A DNA stretch of 64,000 nt from Bidens hawaiensis (lineage: Eukaryota; Streptophyta; Magnoliopsida; Asterales; Asteraceae), in the NCBI GenBank assembly GCA_021521415.1, contig JAIQDT010000832.1, forward strand, positions 638,811 to 702,810, read 5' to 3'. Shown piece after piece: positions 57,737 to 64,000 of the stretch (positions are counted from its first letter, which is position 1; each line of letters begins with the position of its first letter). The translations under genes and the position numbers were made by a program. The notes below the pieces were generated by a model. It searched no databases and had not been told where the DNA came from. It saw only the letters and a list, made by a program, of their open reading frames with translations.

Positions 57737-58474
57737 AAAGTGTCACATATGACCTGAGGCTATAACCTAAAAGTCTTATGGTTTAAACCCCTTAAAAGCC
57801 ACACTCCTTTATATTTGGGCCCCATCATTTGTCAACTATAATTCCTTGCCACCCGTTGAAATTTTGTAGACCCCTTCCTTGTCGTCCCATCTATGCAGCC
57901 CCGGTGTGGTGTTTGAGGTGGTAAAACCCCGTCATGTCATTTTTTGAAGCCCACAACACATAGTCTAACACGTATAAAGAGGTCAACTTGCAACAAATAT
58001 GCGCAAGTGTTTATCCGAGTTTATATATTTAATCCCTCGTTTTGAAGCTGATCTTCACATATTTTAAATCAATTTGGCCATTTGTCATCAGTTTTTAAAT
58101 CATGTTTGTTAAGAGATGAGGTTTAAAAAGTTTGACTTATGCAGCATAAAATTAATTGGGAAACTTCGTCCGTGTGTTGCATTATGGGAGGTTAGGAAAT
58201 GTTTGGCACTCACTGTAGAGTATTTGTCCACCTGATTTTCAATGACCAGGAGGACATCGTATTCGTATTAGATAGAAATGAAGACCTAGGCTAACATTGT
58301 AGCATAAAATAGAGATTGTATCATATGTTGGACTTGGGCTTACATGTTAATTGGGTTAAGAATATTCAAGAGTTATCTTTAGTTTATTTTTGAAGATTCA
58401 TTTTAAGAGTCCTATCTTAAGTTCCTTTTTATTTAGTTTCTTTTAAATTGGTTTGGGGTTTATTGATCTTAATT
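57737..58474. other. Non-coding spacer
   Basis: Nothing supported. Confidence 0.55.
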
Positions 58475-59230
58475 TACACCATTCCCATTCGTAAACCAAC
58501 AGAATCCAATCTATAATATAAAACTATTTTCTCTCTTTTTCATCTATCCAGCCAAACCAAACCAAACCAAACTTTCCACACTCACTAGACTACTCCCAAT
58601 GGTGAACTAAAAGCGGTTTGTGCCGTTGTTGAGAAAAAAAAAGAAATTAAAAAGACATTAAAATGGCCGAACGGTTTGTTGTGTCAGAGTAGTTTGCTTT
58701 TCGATCTTCATCTTTTTCAATGCCACATGTCATAATACATGTGGTTCCCCTTTTAATTTATTTTTCTTTTTTATTCCACACTAACTAGTTTTAAGTCTAA
58801 TTTTGTTTTTCTTTAATAGCTTTTAATAATTAAGTTTTTTAAAAAATCTAAAAATACGATGATGTTTAGTTTTTTTTACGAACACAACGATATAAATTTT
58901 AATAAAAATAAAGTTTATAAAAAATATATATTTTTTTTAATATAAAATAAATATTAATAATTATCGATTTATATTATCCGACACTTATCAACTTTCTATT
59001 AGTTAATAGGATTTTTTCAATAAAGAAATTATTTTTTATAGCTCTAGTCACTTTTAATAGAATTACAAATTATATTTTTATAATAAAAAATAGTGAATGT
59101 TGGATTGCTAAGACCATTCTCATTTACAAACCAACACAACTCAATCTTTAATATATAATTAATTTCTCTCTCTTTCACCTATCCAACCAAACCAAACCAA
59201 ACTTTTCACGCTCATTAGCAATCCAAACCC
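58475..59230. repeat. Pair of ~115-bp direct repeats flanking AT-rich DNA
   Basis: The stretches at about 58475-58595 and 59107-59220 share ACCATTC, AAACCAACA, TTTCTCTCT, CTATCCA and CCAAACCAAACCAAAC in the same order. The DNA between holds the second copy of the split repeat at 11690-13390. The right copy is also bounded by inverted GGATTGCTAA and TTAGCAATCC. Confidence 0.6.
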
Positions 59231-59232
59231 AT

Positions 59233-59412
59233 TGGATGTTTGGGTGAGCTTTCAAAACTTTTTCTTTTTTTTGCTTATTTACTTTTCGTAAAGCAAAAAC
59301 ATCATTTGAAAAGCTCTTATTTGAAGTTTTTTGATGAATTTTGCCAAACACATTTCGCTTTTTAACAACTAAAGAAACAAACAAGCAAGATTTAAAAGCT
59401 CACCCAAACACC
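59233..59412. mobile_element. Small MITE with GTTTGGGTGAGCTTT ends
   Basis: GGATGTTTGGGTGAGCTTT and the inverted AAAGCTCACCCAAACACCCC bound about 180 bp. The target duplication is unclear. Confidence 0.65.
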
Positions 59413-60227
59413 CCCTAATTTCGTGTCTCCTATTTAAAGGGTATATTAGTCTTGTCTTTAGTTGTATTCGGTTCATATTATAAATAAAAAGGGTTGATAA
59501 TAGTTTTGATCAAAAATCCATATTTTCGTTTCTCTTTTTCTTGAGTTTGATTTGACCTGACATGTGACGTTACTATACATAGTTGTATTTTCATGTGCCC
59601 TTTAGATACTAAGTATCTATATAGAGCAACCACAATTTGAGATTTTCACCACATCGTTTTAACATCATTTAACATGCATATAAGTCTATTTTCTTATTAA
59701 CATCATTTAACATGCATATAAGTCTATTTTCTTATACGTGGTAAGCAAGAGATATGCTTTAGATATGTATTTGTGTTAGTTAGTTAGTTAGAGCAAAAAA
59801 GACCTCCTTTTGTACACCAAATATCAACAAACAAGAAAGGACGTCTGTCTAATGGTTGCTTCCATGGTTGGTCCAAGCAACCGTGGACGCCCACTCACCA
59901 TTATCTTATTTATTGTGTTTTGATTGTTAGGAAACGTCTTGTCCGCTTTTGTTGCTTGGTTTCCATGGATTTTTATTAGCTTAACAAGTTAGATAAGTTA
60001 TGGTTTGACCCTATCACTTCACAAGAGATTTAACATGAACATGGATTAGTTACTTTTGTATTAACAAAAGTAATTACTATGATTTCTCTTTGTCTTAATC
60101 TTTATTTTACTTAATTATGTCTCCAATACAAGGTATAATGGAGACTTATTTAAAGTGGTAAGTCCCTTCCAAGATTCATTCGAATTTTAAAAACATCTTA
60201 ACCACCTTATCAAAATGGGAATGACAC
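59413..60227. other. Non-coding spacer with a 38-bp tandem duplication
   Basis: TTAACATCATTTAACATGCA plus 18 further bases is repeated at about 59659-59696 and 59697-59734. Otherwise nothing is supported. Confidence 0.65.
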
Positions 60228-60230
60228 TTA

Positions 60231-60566
60231 GAGCACTCACAATGCTAAATTTGTGGGTGTCCTTCGTCTCATGTGGCAATTCAACAAACGAGCAACAACA
60301 AACTTCCGTATTATGGCCGTTTGTCCAGCGAGTGGGGTTTGTGCATGCAAACCTGTCCACATACGAGAGTGGTGGCCCCACTCTCTCTTTCACTCTCACA
60401 TACATACACACACACATTATATATAGTTTTAATAATTTTTAATGGGGTTTACACATTATATATAGTTTTAATAATTTTTAATGGGGTTTGTGAATATAAT
60501 TTAGTATTGTGAAAAAAGTAATGGTTTTAAGAAAACTTTAGAATATGATTTGTGTTGTGAATGCTC
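60231..60566. mobile_element. Tourist-like (PIF/Harbinger) MITE, 336 bp, TTA TSD
   Basis: Ends GAGCACTCACAATG and the inverted TTGTGAATGCTC lie between tta at 60228-60230 and tta at 60567-60569. It contains CA microsatellites and a 39-bp internal duplication near 60415-60490. Confidence 0.75.
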
Positions 60567-60569
60567 TTA

Positions 60570-61293
60570 TTGTTCCTCAAAACTAAGTTGTATTTTGAGA
60601 CTTATTTTACTTTGTAGGATATTTATCTTATTGTGGCTTGAGGAATTAGACAACATATCTCACGATACTTCAGATTTTTTCTTCTTTTTTTTTGGCCCGA
60701 GACTAGCTATTAAGATTAAAGGAATATTAAATATTATTGAAACATTAAGCAAGCCTTTTATTCGTATTTAATTAATTCAAAATATGTGACACATGTGTTA
60801 TAATACTTTAATTTCTTAAAGACGCATTCGTTTAGAGAATCATTCATACGGAATACACCTTTTAACAATTGTCATATATACATACACTCTAAAATATTTG
60901 AAAAAAAGTATCATTACATAACTGTTATTGACTGTTAAACACTTTGGCCCGTCATATATCTTACATTATCTAAGTTAAAACATCCAACTAAGAAATAAAC
61001 TATATTATAAAACTCTTATGTTTGGTCAACATCAATAGAGATGAATATATTGTTAAATTGAACTAAGGCGTGTGAGGTTGAAATATAAAAAAATTGGAGT
61101 TCAAGACACATGCCTTCTTTGGTCGATGTTATAATAAGGGGTTCTGATTTAATTACATGTATCTTGAGAAAAAAATGTTACTTAGTAAACCATCATTTCT
61201 TTTTATGAAAACTATAAAAGTCAATAAAAAGATGCATGATTAGTAGAAATTATGTGTAACCCCCCCCCCCCCTACCTATAAAACCAGAGTTGT
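60570..61293. other. Non-coding spacer
   Basis: Nothing supported apart from a poly-C run at about 61259-61272. Confidence 0.55.
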
Positions 61294-61301
61294 ATTAGAA
61301 T

Positions 61302-61795
61302 TAGGGTTGGCATATTGTGTATACCCGTACACGGTAAGACACGAACGCAGTGTTATACCTGTACACGACACGAAAACTTATCGTGTACCTGTATCCCAAA
61401 CACGAACACGAACCTGTTACTACCTGATATACACGATAATACGATAGGAACTGGTTAGAAACACATATTTGGCAACCTGTTTAGTGAAACAAAAGTCGGA
61501 GAGAGAATGTTCGTAAGTGGTGACGGTTGAGAAACAGAGAGTGAGAATGTTTTAAGAATTTATGGTTTATGATAACTTATAATTATATATATTTTTAATT
61601 ATAAAAATCTAACCAAGTACTTACATGTACTTAACAGGTAAACATGCATTTTACCTATTTAGACATGAAAATTAACATGTAAATTCGTGCCTACTTGTTT
61701 AGTACAGAAACATGTTAAGGCCTTACCTGTACTCTGTTAAAGTCGTGTAAGTATGTGTCATGTATTCATGTCTCATGTATAAATTGTTAGCCCTA
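61302..61795. mobile_element. hAT-type MITE with ACACGA-rich core, 494 bp
   Basis: It starts TAGGGTTGGCA and ends TGTTAGCCCTA, with the perfect 8-bp duplication attagaat at 61294-61301 and 61796-61803. The core is rich in ACACGA and GTGTA words. A partial copy lies at 6865-7050. Confidence 0.9.
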
Positions 61796-61803
61796 ATTAG
61801 AAT

Positions 61804-63865
61804 CAGTTGTACCAGGAACGTACCGGTCATCTCATCAATTCATTTTCTAAACGATCGACTGTGTTGATATGATCATTCAGAACCACCTTTCAAAGACCAA
61901 TTATAGCGGGGCGGTGCCCTGCCACTTCACCCACCATTTCAGAGCCAAGCCATTACAACCCAAATGTGAGGGGGCGTTAAGGGAGCATGAGCTCCTTGGG
62001 GTGGTATGTTGTTAACGACGCAAAGTCACAAAGAAAGGGTCACTCACTTTCTAATTAACCAAAAAAATTCACCCTTTCAATGCTTTATATTAAAAAAAAT
62101 ACATAATAATTTTATTCCTTGTTAACTATTACGCGTTTTGAATGAAAAGTTAGTGAGAGCCATCATGCCTACATGACAGTGACGTGACATGCCGTTTTTC
62201 ATTTTTATTTAAACCAATAAACATAGTCTAAACTTATTTCATATTAAGATGATTAACTTTTGAAATTATTTTTATTTTTATGGCGCTTAACGTTTGAGTT
62301 TAACAGTCATAACTAATAAAACATGATAAATGAATCAATGCCCCCCACCAAGCTTAGGCGAGGAAGCCCAAATGCTTATGATTTTATGAACGTAACATGA
62401 TTAGAATAATTAAGATCGTGTAAGATATTGTGGATGAATATCTTCTATAATTAAATTGCTAATCATATTATTTTATCATGGCATATGTCATATAAAGTGT
62501 TGAATGAGAGGTTATTCAGATACCAAAAGTCCAAAACAATAATTTGATTTTATAAAAAAGTAAGGAGTGGTTGGTTGTCGGTATACACCTCCCTCCACCT
62601 GCCCCGTGATTGACAAAAAAAAAAAAAAAAAAAAAAAAGGCTATGTGAGTTTGGTGGCCCGGTTTATTTGACTCAACTCTATGTACACGTTTCATTTTCA
62701 TATATATCCTATCCGTCAATGTTTGTTACTATAGATCAATCTCCTGGCTCCACATGTTAGGACAATTATTGAGACTAATCATTACTTATAACCCGTTAAG
62801 TTCGTAGGAATACCTTTAATCATCCTATGTGGTTATAAGTACCTACTTGAATTCTTATTACTCGAAATCTAATCTTAAACTCACATAAAAACCAGATTAA
62901 GATATATTAAATACACAACTATAATTACGATAACTCTAAATTTTTAATAAGACACAATTTTCTTTATTAAGATTATATAATATATTCAGTCTCAATGTGA
63001 ATAAAAACGCATAATGTCATACTCATCCCGAACTCAATAAAAGTATTATAATTGATCTCATATTCAAATAATCGTCCCAAATGTTTATAGTTTTCTAATA
63101 AGGTCTAGCTTTATAATTATCCTTTATAAGCATTCAAAAATCTCAACATATCTTAGCAACACTTCTTTATTTAAGTAAACTTGGAAGCCATGTGCACCAT
63201 CTTACTTGTAATTAACGAAAGAGACTAAATTACAAGTTGTGTCCTCTACATTTTATGAAAATCATAAAACATGTCCTTTGAAAAGTATATTACATTGATT
63301 GTCTTTTTTACACTTAGTTTAAAATATTGGGTTTTACGATTCAAAAACGGGTAGTAGCGCAGCTTGTTGCCTGTTTGCTTTTTGTTTCGATTTAATCACT
63401 ACTTTTCAGTTTTATTAAATTTATAAAATAAGAAGAACCATTGTCATTAGTTTATAACATTCTTGCCCTTTTATCAAACAGTCATCCAACCCATCCGTCA
63501 AGTCATATCACATGCATCTCACTATGAGCGTTAAACAGTCATTTTACTACTTATCTACCTCTTAATCTCACAAAAAATAAACAAAGAGTTAGTAAAAAAG
63601 GACTGGTGTGCCCTCACGTGACATGCATGTGATCTAACTTAACGGATGGCTTGAACGACCGTGATATTATAATTTATAAAGAAACATAAACGACAAAGCT
63701 TGTACTTTATTAAAAGAATAATAAATCATATAGGCTGATAAAGACATAACCCAAACATGAGGGTGTTTAATACAAATTCACCTCTGTTTACACATTTAAA
63801 AATAACAGCTCTTTCTTTCTTTGTTTCTTTATATTAAACAAACTTGATCACAATATTCTTCTTCA
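61804..63865. other. Intergenic region before the edge gene
   Basis: It holds a poly-A run at about 62617-62638 and AT-rich DNA. No gene or element with clear ends was found. Confidence 0.5.
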
Positions 63866-63888
63866 ATTATTATTATTATTATTATTAT
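63866..63888. repeat. (TTA)n microsatellite in a probable 5' UTR
   Basis: About seven ATT units end 11 bp before the start codon at 63900. Confidence 0.9.
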
Positions 63889-63899
63889 CTCCGGCAAAA

Positions 63900-64000
63900 A
63901 TGGATGATTCCCGGCAGCCGGATTTCCGTATAAAAGTCAACTCTAGACGCGGGTTCGGAGGCGGAAACATCATCCATCCGGTTGAAGTCGAATCATCGCC
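63900..64000 (+). CDS. Start of an unidentified gene, cut by the window edge
   Basis: An ATG at 63900 in a fair plant context (CAAAAATGGATG) opens a frame without stops to the edge. It begins MDDSRQPDFRIKVNSRRG and continues Gly-rich and then acidic (33 complete codons). The change from AT-rich DNA to balanced coding composition supports a real exon. The product is not recognised. Confidence 0.6.
   Translation, partial: MDDSRQPDFRIKVNSRRGFGGGNIIHPVEVESS

Noticed and set aside
61259..61272. Poly-C run as a regulatory or quadruplex signal
   Set aside because: A single homopolymer run without further G/C-run partners.
63230..63320. Possible Mutator-like end (AATTACAAGTTGTGTCC)
   Set aside because: No matching inverted partner or target duplication was found in the window.

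Overview
The window is nuclear DNA of a flowering plant. The evidence is spliced host genes with GT-AG introns (a secreted leucine-rich-repeat protein, a group A bZIP factor, an acidic membrane-anchored protein, a phytocyanin and a class III peroxidase), many plant LTR retrotransposons, Mutator-, hAT- and Tourist-type DNA elements, and a piece of plastid 16S rDNA. The retroelement proteins and the antisense coiled-coil gene look most like those of the daisy family (Asteraceae). That placement is an inference from family resemblance.

Layout. 1-6855: the 3' part of a Ty3/gypsy element of the Tat lineage on the minus strand. It has a 1,408-codon open pol with a second, archaeal-type RNase H, three roughly 155-bp repeats in the 3' region, and a spliced coiled-coil gene running antisense. 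6855-13950: AT-rich non-coding DNA with a 122-bp duplication, a 559-bp solo LTR and a long-TIR Mutator-like element. 13950-20036: a chimera of a truncated dispersed repeat, a retroelement fragment with a large acidic ORF, and a Ty3 integrase with its 1.97-kb 3' LTR, whose promoter region holds six CACGTG boxes. 20054-29882: a complete but dead Ty1/copia element (minus strand) with 271-bp LTRs, split by a 4.0-kb solo LTR with a perfect 5-bp target duplication.

31806-46092 is the genic core. The LRR protein and bZIP genes are on the plus strand. An acidic, repeat-rich membrane-anchored gene is on the minus strand and is disturbed by two reading-frame breaks. A foldback Mutator-like element and an hAT MITE lie between them. 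46370-51125: a Pack-MULE-like element carrying plastid 16S rDNA, followed by a 3.1-kb solo LTR that holds two tandem arrays and its own nested hAT MITE. 52841-55236: a phytocyanin that has lost two copper ligands, and a class III peroxidase that has lost part of its distal haem motif. 55690-63900: copia debris and MITEs. At 63900 the first exon of another gene enters and runs off the window.

The host genes are independent loci, not an operon. Several mobile elements are fixed by target-site duplications read directly from the sequence: tatcc, caagt, tagacagat, gacataac, atgctaac, attagaat and tta. No CRISPR array, bacterial operon or convincing tRNA gene was seen.
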